From the NCBI GenBank assembly GCA_017881545.1, contig JADGQU010000164.1, forward strand, positions 1 through 6,029: a stretch of 6,029 nt of DNA. The letters run 5' to 3'. The stretch comes from Gemmatimonadaceae bacterium. GTDB taxonomy: Bacteria > Gemmatimonadota > Gemmatimonadetes > Gemmatimonadales > Gemmatimonadaceae. The notes under the pieces are model-generated. The model was given only the letters and a program-made list of their open reading frames with translations, did not search any database and had not been told where the DNA came from. Below, one piece after another: positions 1-6,029 of this stretch. Every line of letters starts with the position of its first letter. Position 1 is the first letter of the stretch. The translations under genes and the position numbers were made by a program.

Positions 1-949
1 TCCGCCCATCCTGCTGGTACGTCGCCAGATCGCCGATCGCGAAAATCTCGGGATGTCCCGGCACCGACAGGTCATCGTTCACCTTTACTCTGCCCGCGTT
101 GTCGAGCGGCGCTCCAAGAAATTTGCCGAGCGGCGACGCCTTGTTGCCGGCGGCCCAGAACGCAGTGCGCGCGCGAATCTTTTCCTGTCCGATGCTGACG
201 CCGTCGGCGTCCACGCGGGTCACCATCGAGTTGACCCGTACCTCGACGCCGAGATCGACGAGGTCGCGTGCCGCGTGCTGCGCCAGGTCCTCGGGAAAGG
301 AGGGCAGAATTCTCGGACCAGCCTCCACCAGAACCACGCGGGTCCGACGAGTATCCACTCGCCGGAACTCGGAATGGAGGGCTTTTTTCGCGATAAACGG
401 GATCGCACCCGACAGCTCGACCCCGGTTGGACCTCCGCCCACGATGACGAAGGTGAGATACTCCTCCTGTTCCCGCGCATCCTCGGCCTTCTCGGCTTTC
501 TCGTACGCCAGCAGAAAGCGCCTTCGAACCTCGGACGCATCCTCGATCGCCTTCAGACCCGGCGCGTACGGCTCCCACTCGTCGTGGCCGAAATAATGGT
601 GACGCGCTCCCGGCGCCACGATGAGATAGTCGTACGGAAGCTCGCGTAGCTCGTCGTCGACACGCACCACCCGCCGCTCCCTATCGATCTCACGTGCCTC
701 GGCCAAAAGTACTTCTGTATTCCGTTGACTCCTCAGAATCCAGCGGATCGGCGCCGTAATGTCACTCGGCGCCAGCGCCGCCGTCGCGACCTGATAGAGC
801 AGTGGCTGAAAGATGAAGTGATTCGTTCTGTCGATGAGCGTGATATCGACATTCTGGCGCTTGAGCGCGCGCGCGGCGGCGATGCCTCCGAATCCGCCAC
901 CGATGATCACGACGCGCGGCCGAGCGGGCCGAGTCGGTTGGTCAGGCAA
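1..949 (-). CDS. ndh: Type II NADH dehydrogenase (NDH-2), FAD-dependent; N-terminal 316 residues, 3' end beyond window
   Basis: A peripheral-membrane flavoprotein that passes electrons from NADH to quinone without pumping protons. By hand translation from the TTG at 949: the FAD Rossmann motif VVIIGGGFGG (13-22) with the ribose-binding acid Asp40 at the end of beta 2; HFIFQPLLYQVAT (44-56), a hallmark of NDH-2; YDYLIVAPGA (106-115); the second Rossmann motif VIVGGGPTGVELSGAI (168-183) for NADH; FWAAGN; and near the left edge IFAIGDLA, the flavin-contacting GD motif. The C-terminal membrane-anchoring helices of the family would lie off the window. TTG is the only usual start codon available: an in-frame TGA occurs at 982-980 and the next GTG (908-910) lies inside the first Rossmann strand. 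An AGGAG sits 4 nt upstream. The start lies 8 nt inside the permease end, making this the last visible operon member. A related pyridine-nucleotide-disulfide oxidoreductase is the main alternative, but the QPLLYQVAT segment argues for NDH-2. Confidence 0.9.
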   Translation of the reverse strand, partial: MPDQPTRPARPRVVIIGGGFGGIAAARALKRQNVDITLIDRTNHFIFQPLLYQVATAALAPSDITAPIRWILRSQRNTEVLLAEAREIDRERRVVRVDDELRELPYDYLIVAPGARHHYFGHDEWEPYAPGLKAIEDASEVRRRFLLAYEKAEKAEDAREQEEYLTFVIVGGGPTGVELSGAIPFIAKKALHSEFRRVDTRRTRVVLVEAGPRILPSFPEDLAQHAARDLVDLGVEVRVNSMVTRVDADGVSIGQEKIRARTAFWAAGNKASPLGKFLGAPLDNAGRVKVNDDLSVPGHPEIFAIGDLATYQQDGR

Positions 950-2594
950 GTCTCTCCTCGAACGATCGGGCAGCGAGCGTCATGAGAAGCACCAGGAAAA
1001 TCAACAGAACACTGTACGCGGCCGCGGTTCCGAAGGCGAGAGCCCGGAGCTGCGCCAGAATCTCCATCGAGATCGGGCGGTTGGAGTGCGTGTAGAGGAC
1101 GACGCTCGCGACGAACTCGCCCACGGCGGTTACTGCCGCGAGCAACCCGCCCGCCACCAGTCCGGGACGTGCCGCCGGCAGAATCACCCGCCGCATCGTC
1201 ATCATCCAGGAAGCGCCGAGCCCGCGCGCGGCGTCCTCGAGCGATGCATCCATTTGCCTTAGCGAAGACTCCACCGCTGATGCGACCAGCGGGATATCCC
1301 GAATGAAATAGGCGAGCGGCAATATCCAGAACGTCCCCACCAGCAGCACTCGGGCCGTCAGCAGATCGTTCCGATTGAAAGTCGCGGCCAGGCCGAGCGC
1401 GATTGCGGTCGCGGGAATCGCCCACGGCAGCGCGACGAGAAGCTCGAGCAGCCCCCGCGCTCCGAACTTACGGAGCACGATCAGATATGCCGCGATGAAG
1501 CACACCACGAGATTCGCCGCCGTCGCGATCAATGCCATTGAAACACTATTGGTAATTGGCTTCCACAGCTCGCTCTCGGAGAAGAGCCGCCGGTAGTTAT
1601 CGAAGGTGTATTCGGGCGGCAGCACCTGCGTGGTCCAGGCCCCGTCCCGCGCAAAGGAGACGAGAATGACCATGAGGTGCGGGAGCACCAGCGCTATCAC
1701 GATGACCGCCGACGCGATGGTGGTGAGAAGCTGAACGCGCCGGGAGTGAATCATTCGCCGCGCGCGCCCGCCTTTGCTGGCGAGTGTGTACTTCCGTTTT
1801 CCGTCGAGCCACCGAAACAGCACGAGCCCCGCGACGGCACTGAGTGCGAGCACCGTCGTCTCCACGTAGGCGAGGCCCATCGCCCCGTTCGTTTTCGAGG
1901 CGAGAATCTGTGTCGAGAGAACTCGCAGCCCGCCGCCGAACACGTAGGGCGCCGAGAAGGATCCCAGGGCATTCATGAAGACGAGGAGCGCCGATCCGGC
2001 GACCGCCGGCATCAGCAGCGGCAGCGTCACCCGCCTCAGTCTCTGCCACGTATTCGCGCCAAGTCCCGACGCGGCTTCGTCGAGCGTTGCATCAAAGCGC
2101 TCGAGTCCGGCGGAGACGAACAGGAAAACGTAGACGTACATCGTGTACGCGTGAACGAACACGATCGCGCCTATTCCCTTGAGCCGCCACGGAGCTTCCG
2201 CCATTCCGAGCACGCGCTGCACCGCGCGTGTGACGAGGCCGCTCTCTCCATACAGGAATAGAAAGGCGATTACTCCTACCAGTGGCGGAAGCGCGGCCGG
2301 GAGCGTCGCCACCGCGCGAAGGAGCCGGCGGCCAGGAAACTCGAATCGTCCGAGCAGAAAAGCGAGCGGAACTCCGATCGCGAGCGATGCAAAGACCGAA
2401 GCGACCGAAATGACGAGGCTGGTCCACAGCGCTTCGCGATCCGCGGGACTGTTGGCGAATTCGCGCCAGTGGTCCAGACCGTTCTCGAAGCTTCCGGCGA
2501 TGACCGCCACGTTCGGGTACACCACCGTCCAGAGCAGGAGTGCCATCACGGGGACCGCGATGAACCAGCTTTGCCGGCGTAGTGCCGGTTTCAC
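942..2594 (-). CDS. ABC transporter permease, fused two-domain inner-membrane protein (FbpB/AfuB-like)
   Basis: A 550-residue integral membrane protein carrying both transmembrane halves of the importer in one chain. About twelve hydrophobic segments are visible, roughly at 10-33, 57-82, 93-116, 141-163, 196-218, 240-263, 287-313, 350-374, 382-406, 415-431, 475-500 and 517-540. Each half has the EAA loop that docks on the ATPase: DEAASGLGA...VTLP (172-192) and EDAARGLGA...VILP (453-473). A basic linker (about 264-286) joins the halves. The length and internal duplication match the ferric/AfuB class of fused permeases. The GTG start at 2594 overlaps the ATPase stop as GTGA; no strong Shine-Dalgarno sequence precedes it, suggesting coupled translation. 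Gene order is binding protein, ATPase, permease, whereas classical fbpABC has the permease second. The 3' end overlaps the NADH dehydrogenase start by 8 nt. Both halves are intact, with no frameshift seen. Confidence 0.93.
   Translation of the reverse strand: MKPALRRQSWFIAVPVMALLLWTVVYPNVAVIAGSFENGLDHWREFANSPADREALWTSLVISVASVFASLAIGVPLAFLLGRFEFPGRRLLRAVATLPAALPPLVGVIAFLFLYGESGLVTRAVQRVLGMAEAPWRLKGIGAIVFVHAYTMYVYVFLFVSAGLERFDATLDEAASGLGANTWQRLRRVTLPLLMPAVAGSALLVFMNALGSFSAPYVFGGGLRVLSTQILASKTNGAMGLAYVETTVLALSAVAGLVLFRWLDGKRKYTLASKGGRARRMIHSRRVQLLTTIASAVIVIALVLPHLMVILVSFARDGAWTTQVLPPEYTFDNYRRLFSESELWKPITNSVSMALIATAANLVVCFIAAYLIVLRKFGARGLLELLVALPWAIPATAIALGLAATFNRNDLLTARVLLVGTFWILPLAYFIRDIPLVASAVESSLRQMDASLEDAARGLGASWMMTMRRVILPAARPGLVAGGLLAAVTAVGEFVASVVLYTHSNRPISMEILAQLRALAFGTAAAYSVLLIFLVLLMTLAARSFEERLA
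950..959 (-). promoter_or_regulatory. Ribosome binding site for the NDH-2 gene
   Basis: On the minus strand the sequence GAGGAGAGAC lies immediately before the TTG at 949-947, giving AGGAG with a 4-nt spacer. It lies inside the last codons of the permease gene. It is the clearest Shine-Dalgarno sequence at any of the four visible gene starts and decides the TTG as the start. Confidence 0.7.
2591..2594 (-). other. GTGA start-stop overlap between ATPase and permease
   Basis: The minus strand reads GTGA: GTG start of the permease at 2594-2592 and TGA of the ATPase at 2593-2591. It repeats the arrangement at the binding protein/ATPase junction and supports 1:1-type coupled production of the membrane complex. 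Confidence 0.85.
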
Positions 2595-3700
2595 GCGGGC
2601 ACCAGCGGAAAGGGCCCCTTGAGCGGCGAGATGGAGACGTTGTCGTCTTCGCGCGCTTCTCCCGATTGAGATTCGACATCGACGCTTATGCCGTCGGCGA
2701 GCTGGACGCGGTACACAACTACGCCGCCCGCGAACCGCCGGTTGGCAATTCGTCCCCGCCAGGCAAGGACGCCCGCGCTTCTCGACAGCTCCAGCGCATC
2801 GGGTCGCAGCACGACGAAAGCCGTGTCGACATGCGGCGGCGCCCCCTTCGGCCGCGTGATGGCGAGGTCGCGCGCAACGCCGCCGATGGTCACCGTCGCC
2901 GTGCTCCCCTTATCCACGGCAGGCACGATGCTCCCGCGCCCGATGAACGCCGCCACATCGCGCGACGCCGGAGCGTTGTACAGCTCTTCGGGAGTGCCCA
3001 CCTGAAGCAGCTTTCCCTTCTTGAGCAGCGCGATTCGGTCCGCGACCGCGAATGCATCTTCTTGATCGTGCGTCACGAACAGCGCCGGTACTCCGACCCT
3101 GCGCAGCATCGCGCGCAGATCATCCCGCATCGCGTGACGCAAAGTGGGATCGAGATTGGAGAGCGGCTCGTCGAGCAGCAACGCCCGGGGCTCGATCACC
3201 AGCGCACGCGCGAGCGCGACGCGCTGCTGCTCACCACCGGAGAGAGATTGAATCGCTCGGCTTCCTGCGCCCTCGAGGCCCACGTTCGCCAGGGCCGTGC
3301 GCGCTTTCGCCAGCCTCTCCGCCTTGCTTAAGCCCCGCGCCTCGAGGCCAAACGCGACGTTGTCCTCAACCGGCATGTGCGGAAAGAGCGCGTAGTGCTG
3401 AAACACCATTCCAAATCCGCGGCGCTCGGGTTGGACTCTGGTGATATCCTTGCCGCCGAGCGTGACGGTTCCGGTGTCGGGAGTCTCGTAGCCGGCGGCC
3501 ATACGGAGGGTCGTCGTCTTGCCGGAGCCCGATGCTCCAACCAGAGCGAGCAGCTCGCCTGGACCAACCTCGAACGAAACATTGTCGACTGCGGTGAAGT
3601 CGCCGAAGCGGCGCGTCACGCCGTTGAGGGCGAGAGCTCCGGCGCCGCCCTTGTCTTCCTGACCTTCCCTGCGCGCCTCTCCCCGCGGCGCGGCGGTCAC
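2591..3700 (-). CDS. ABC transporter ATP-binding protein with TOBE domain (FbpC/PotA-like)
   Basis: A 369-residue cytoplasmic ATPase that powers the importer. Motifs counted from the GTG start: Walker A GASGSGKTT (55-63), Q-loop FQHYALFP (Gln101), signature LSGGEQQRVALARA (153-166), Walker B ALLLDEP with catalytic Glu178, D-loop SNLD (181-184), and H-loop VTHDQ (His211). The nucleotide domain runs from about residue 23 to 254. Residues about 255-369 form the TOBE-type regulatory domain found in importers of iron, polyamine, sulfate or molybdate type. All catalytic residues are intact. I chose GTG at 3700 because it makes a GTGA overlap with the stop of the binding-protein gene and leaves a normal length. 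The frame happens to stay open to 4162 inside the upstream gene, but that extension is out-of-frame reading of the binding protein. The first ~20 residues are charged and probably disordered. AAAGG lies only 2 nt from the start, so coupling probably matters more than an independent ribosome site. Confidence 0.93.
   Translation of the reverse strand: MTAAPRGEARREGQEDKGGAGALALNGVTRRFGDFTAVDNVSFEVGPGELLALVGASGSGKTTTLRMAAGYETPDTGTVTLGGKDITRVQPERRGFGMVFQHYALFPHMPVEDNVAFGLEARGLSKAERLAKARTALANVGLEGAGSRAIQSLSGGEQQRVALARALVIEPRALLLDEPLSNLDPTLRHAMRDDLRAMLRRVGVPALFVTHDQEDAFAVADRIALLKKGKLLQVGTPEELYNAPASRDVAAFIGRGSIVPAVDKGSTATVTIGGVARDLAITRPKGAPPHVDTAFVVLRPDALELSRSAGVLAWRGRIANRRFAGGVVVYRVQLADGISVDVESQSGEAREDDNVSISPLKGPFPLVPA
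3697..3700 (-). other. GTGA start-stop overlap between binding protein and ATPase
   Basis: The minus strand reads GTGA: GTG start of the ATPase at 3700-3698 and TGA of the binding protein at 3699-3697. This supports coupled translation and fixes the ATPase start. Confidence 0.8.
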
Positions 3701-4737
3701 TGCCTTTGTCCGCGGTTCCTGATGTTGGCGTCCCAGTACTTCATCCACTCGTCGAGGTGCGCGGCCATCAGCTCGCGATCGACCGGCATCGGCTTGATCT
3801 GCGCCATCGCATCGCGGATCCATGAGGGAAGCCTGGCCACCGGAATGTCCTTTCGCGCGGGAATACGAAGAAAGGAATCGGCGGCGGCGATCATCGCCTC
3901 GGGCGTCGTCACGTACTCGTAGTACTCCTCGGCCTCTTTCGGATGCTTGCTCCCACGGACGATCGCGATTCCATCGACCAGCAGCGGTGTGCCGCTCTTG
4001 GGGATGACATACTTGATAGGGATGCGTGTGCGCTGCTCGAGCGTAGCGAAGTCGGGCATGTCCCACATGGTGACGACGCCCTCCTGTCGCCCGAGCTTCT
4101 GATAGAGAATCGTCGGGTTCAAAACGTAGTCTCTCGTATTCGCATCCAGCTTCCGGAGCCACTCATAGCCTGCATCGGGCTTGCCCGTTTGCGCAATCGA
4201 CCGAGCCATGATCGCGCCGAAAATCGCCCGCATTGTACCGGACGCGATGGGATCGCGAATAAGAATCTTTCCTTTCCATTTCGGATCGATGAGATCATCC
4301 CAGTCCTTCGGCGCATCCGCGTCCTTCACGGCGTCGCGGTTGTACCCGATGACTTCAGGAGTGAGATACGTCCCGTACCAGTTGTCGTGTGCTTCGCGGG
4401 CTTCGGTGTCGACCGCCGCCGCCCACGTCGGCTTGTAGGGCTGAAGCAGATCTTCCTTCGTCGCCCGATCGAACGCTTCCGCCGGCGCTCCGAACCAAAC
4501 GTCGGCTTGCGGATTCGGCTTCTCCGCCCGCACCCGCTCGAGAACTTCCTGGGAGCCCATGTCCACCCATTGGACATCGATGTCGGGATGAACTTTCTCG
4601 AATCCCTTCTCTAGATATTCGAGCAGCTCCTTGCCGTGCGGCGAGTAGACGATGAGGACCTTGCGATTGTCCGAGCTGCACGCGGACAGCGCGAGCGTTC
4701 CGATGGTGGCGAGCAGCGCCGCGCGTTGGAGCCTCAT
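3697..4737 (-). CDS. ABC transporter extracellular solute-binding lipoprotein (AfuA/FbpA/FutA-like)
   Basis: A 346-residue periplasmic binding protein that should capture the ligand and deliver it to the permease encoded two genes downstream. Residues 1-20 form a lipoprotein signal: basic start MRLQR, hydrophobic core, lipobox LSAC with Cys20 as the lipidation site and the only cysteine. The mature part begins with a beta strand, KVLIVYSPHGKE (26-37). It continues with NPQADVWFGA (75-84), the hinge-region YGTYLTPEVIGYNRD (121-135), DPIASGTM (162-169) and DGIAIVRGSKHP (255-266), all typical of the 'iron(III)/2-aminoethylphosphonate/hexose-phosphate' binding-protein group. The classical ferric ligands of FbpA are not evident: where the metal glutamate is expected there is GAP (83-85), and the only Tyr pair (272-273) sits in a late helix. 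Ligand identity is therefore open. The ATG start forms a 4-nt overlap with the upstream stop, and I see no good Shine-Dalgarno sequence, so translational coupling is likely. The end overlaps the ATPase start by 4 nt. Confidence 0.9.
   Translation of the reverse strand: MRLQRAALLATIGTLALSACSSDNRKVLIVYSPHGKELLEYLEKGFEKVHPDIDVQWVDMGSQEVLERVRAEKPNPQADVWFGAPAEAFDRATKEDLLQPYKPTWAAAVDTEAREAHDNWYGTYLTPEVIGYNRDAVKDADAPKDWDDLIDPKWKGKILIRDPIASGTMRAIFGAIMARSIAQTGKPDAGYEWLRKLDANTRDYVLNPTILYQKLGRQEGVVTMWDMPDFATLEQRTRIPIKYVIPKSGTPLLVDGIAIVRGSKHPKEAEEYYEYVTTPEAMIAAADSFLRIPARKDIPVARLPSWIRDAMAQIKPMPVDRELMAAHLDEWMKYWDANIRNRGQRQ
4734..4737 (-). other. ATGA start-stop overlap between PIG-L gene and binding-protein gene
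   Basis: The minus strand reads ATGA: ATG of the binding lipoprotein at 4737-4735 and TGA of the PIG-L gene at 4736-4734. No convincing Shine-Dalgarno sequence precedes the ATG, so ribosomes probably reinitiate after finishing the PIG-L frame. This places the PIG-L protein and the importer on one message. Confidence 0.85.
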
Positions 4738-6029
4738 TTGATGGTGTTGCCGCCGAGGAGGTTGGCGAAAATGCGCGCGCCGCCGGACACGCCGGCCGGA
4801 AGCTGCCGAAAGAGCGCGAGCGAGACGTAGATGTAAGTCCCGCGTCCGTACGGCGCCGCGAGAATGGCAGCGCGATTGGGTTGCTCGCCCGGATCGCTCA
4901 TTGCCAGCATGGTGCGGTAGTGCGAATCGAACGTCGAAGGCATGTATGACGCCCGCTCCTGCACCCAGCCGTTGAAATCGTCCCGGGTGATCTTGTTCGG
5001 GGCGTTGAGCAGTGGCGACTGCGGATCAGTGAAAGTCACCGGCGCGTTTTCGTCGGTGACGCGCTCCGCCGGCTGCTTCAGAGTAATCGGATAAGGCATG
5101 ATGTCTGGCTGCTGCATCTCGTTTTGTCCGTACTGAACGACGACGCGACCACCATTGCGCACGTATGAGAGCAGGTAGTCGTTGTTGCCTTGAAGTGTCT
5201 GACTTGCCTGGTACGCGCGCGGTCCCACGACCACCGTGGTGAAACGACTGAGGTCGGTCTGCGGAAGATCGTCCGCATTTACGATGGTGAGCGGGACACC
5301 CAGCTGCTGGAGCACCGGCGCAACATTGTCCCCGACTCCTGGAACGTACGCGACATTGAGCCGCGCGGGGAGCGCGACGGCGACGGCGTTGATGCTGATC
5401 GTCGAAGGTCGATACATCCGCTGTGGGTTGATGTGCGGATACTCGATCGGGATGTATCCCGTCTGGTACGACTTTCCCTGCGCGGTAGCCGTCGCGGTGA
5501 TCTGGTGCGTTCCCCCGGGAAGCTTTCCCTTCACTCTGAAGATGAGCGTTCGCGTCGCGCCCGGCGTCATGACCACCGTGCGAGCCATTGAATCCGCGGA
5601 GAGTCCGCGCGGCAGCACCAGCGTAACGGTCACCGGCGAGGAGGAGCTCAGCGCGGATCGCAGGGTTGCTTTGACGAGTTGGCTGGACAGGACATTTGCC
5701 CGAACCATCTCGGTCGCTTGATCGAGAGTGATCGAGATTCCGGGCGCCACGATGAGCGGGAGTTGAACATCGCCACGAACACGGTCCACATAGTGGTACA
5801 CGATCGGAGCAGCAACGTCGACCCATGCGGATTGCCCGGACATTCGAACTCTCACATGCATCCAATTCTGCCGCTCTCTCTCGTCCTCTGAGACTCCCGT
5901 GATGCGAGGAGTGAACAGGTCACCATTCCGTGGTTCAGCCAACCACCAGGGTTGCGTTACCTCGCCTCCTACATACGGTTGGATCCACTTATAACTCGAG
6001 TCGGGGGCAATCGGACTGAGAATGATGTC
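4734..6029 (-). CDS. PIG-L family (LmbE-like) deacetylase, C-terminal part only; 5' end beyond window
   Basis: The frame is open to the right edge, so 431 residues plus the stop are visible and the true start lies outside. A TTG at 5942 could be mistaken for a start, but the frame continues upstream with the family-like text TQPWWLAEPRNGDLF (visible residues 25-39). This is typical of the linker behind the catalytic domain of long PIG-L proteins. The zinc-binding N-terminal deacetylase domain (N-acetylglucosamine-type amide hydrolysis in the family) is therefore not seen. Visible residues about 80-195 look like a beta-sandwich. Residues about 220-431 look like a class I glutamine-amidotransferase-like (flavodoxin-like) fold: LNVAYVPGVGDNV, then VVVGPRAY, then GGRVVVQYGQ, ending in YGRGTYIYVSLALFRQLPAG. 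No cysteine occurs in the visible part, so this domain cannot use a Cys nucleophile and is probably a binding module. Its TGA stop overlaps the next gene's ATG (ATGA). The family call is confident; the substrate is unknown. Confidence 0.85.
   Translation of the reverse strand, partial: DIILSPIAPDSSYKWIQPYVGGEVTQPWWLAEPRNGDLFTPRITGVSEDERERQNWMHVRVRMSGQSAWVDVAAPIVYHYVDRVRGDVQLPLIVAPGISITLDQATEMVRANVLSSQLVKATLRSALSSSSPVTVTLVLPRGLSADSMARTVVMTPGATRTLIFRVKGKLPGGTHQITATATAQGKSYQTGYIPIEYPHINPQRMYRPSTISINAVAVALPARLNVAYVPGVGDNVAPVLQQLGVPLTIVNADDLPQTDLSRFTTVVVGPRAYQASQTLQGNNDYLLSYVRNGGRVVVQYGQNEMQQPDIMPYPITLKQPAERVTDENAPVTFTDPQSPLLNAPNKITRDDFNGWVQERASYMPSTFDSHYRTMLAMSDPGEQPNRAAILAAPYGRGTYIYVSLALFRQLPAGVSGGARIFANLLGGNTIK

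Noticed and set aside
383..388. Run of six T (six A on the coding strand) in the NDH-2 gene as a possible programmed frameshift or sequencing error
   Set aside because: The reading frame stays intact with family-consistent protein on both sides, and the context GCG AAA AAA GCC does not fit a classical X XXY YYZ slippery heptamer.
53..649. Plus-strand frames at the left end (53-649, 99-596) as separate genes
   Set aside because: Both are antisense to the NDH-2 gene, whose minus-strand translation carries both Rossmann motifs and other family signatures. The plus-strand products show no domain features.
2582..3331. Plus-strand open frame of 249 codons opposite the ATPase gene
   Set aside because: It lies fully antisense to the intact ATPase with all motifs. 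Its translation is Arg/His/Pro-rich with no recognisable domain, as expected from antisense reading of GC-rich codons.
2591..4162. A 523-codon version of the ATPase frame reaching back to 4162
   Set aside because: The extra ~154 residues are an out-of-frame reading of the binding-protein gene. The GTG at 3700 with its GTGA overlap gives a normal-length ATPase.
5026..5865. Minus-strand 279-codon alternative frame inside the PIG-L gene
   Set aside because: It is a shifted reading of the PIG-L frame, Arg/Ser/Gly-rich and without motifs, while the main frame gives coherent family sequence.
5940..5942. TTG as the start of a 402-residue protein
   Set aside because: The same frame continues to the window edge and encodes family-like sequence (TQPWWLAEPR), so the TTG is an internal leucine codon of a longer PIG-L protein.
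1..6029. Promoters, terminators, CRISPR arrays, tRNAs or mobile elements
   Set aside because: There is no non-coding gap in which a promoter or terminator would normally sit. I saw no direct-repeat array, terminal inverted repeats, transposase motifs or tRNA-like cloverleaf by eye.

Overview
The window is a compact stretch of GC-rich bacterial DNA (about 60% G+C by eye). All of its recognisable genes lie on the minus strand, so transcription runs from the right edge to the left edge. The organism is probably a free-living, high-GC Gram-negative-type bacterium: it has a lipobox-anchored solute-binding protein, a type II NADH dehydrogenase, and a long secreted-type PIG-L deacetylase with a C-terminal glutamine-amidotransferase-like domain. 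That PIG-L architecture is common in Gemmatimonadota and Bacteroidota. The high G+C and the GTG/TTG starts make me lean to Gemmatimonadota or a relative, but this is inference and not proven by the window.

Layout in transcription order: (1) the C-terminal 431 residues of a PIG-L family protein (6029-4734, 5' end off the window); (2) a lipoprotein solute-binding protein of the AfuA/FbpA/FutA-like group (4737-3697); (3) its ABC ATPase with a TOBE domain (3700-2591); (4) a fused two-domain inner-membrane permease with two EAA loops (2594-942); (5) the N-terminal 316 residues of a type II NADH dehydrogenase (949-1, 3' end off the window). The last gene uses a TTG start behind a clear Shine-Dalgarno sequence.

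There are no intergenic gaps. The successive junctions overlap by 4, 4, 4 and 8 nt (ATGA, GTGA, GTGA, then a TTG start inside the end of the permease gene). The five genes therefore look like one translationally coupled operon whose promoter and terminator both lie outside the window. Genes 2-4 form a complete ABC importer: a binding lipoprotein captures a small, probably anionic or metal ligand, a single polypeptide forms the whole transmembrane channel, and the ATPase drives import. The substrate is not settled. The family is usually labelled ferric iron, but the glutamate and tyrosine-pair ligands of classical ferric-binding proteins do not appear where expected. The PIG-L protein upstream and the NADH dehydrogenase downstream are tied to the importer by overlaps, but their functional relation to it is a hypothesis.

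I found no RNA genes, mobile elements, CRISPR arrays, long repeats or terminators. The many plus-strand open frames are GC-driven shadows of the minus-strand genes. Overall this is a fairly ordinary metabolic/transport operon with an unusual combination of flanking partners, not an evident new defence or mobile system.
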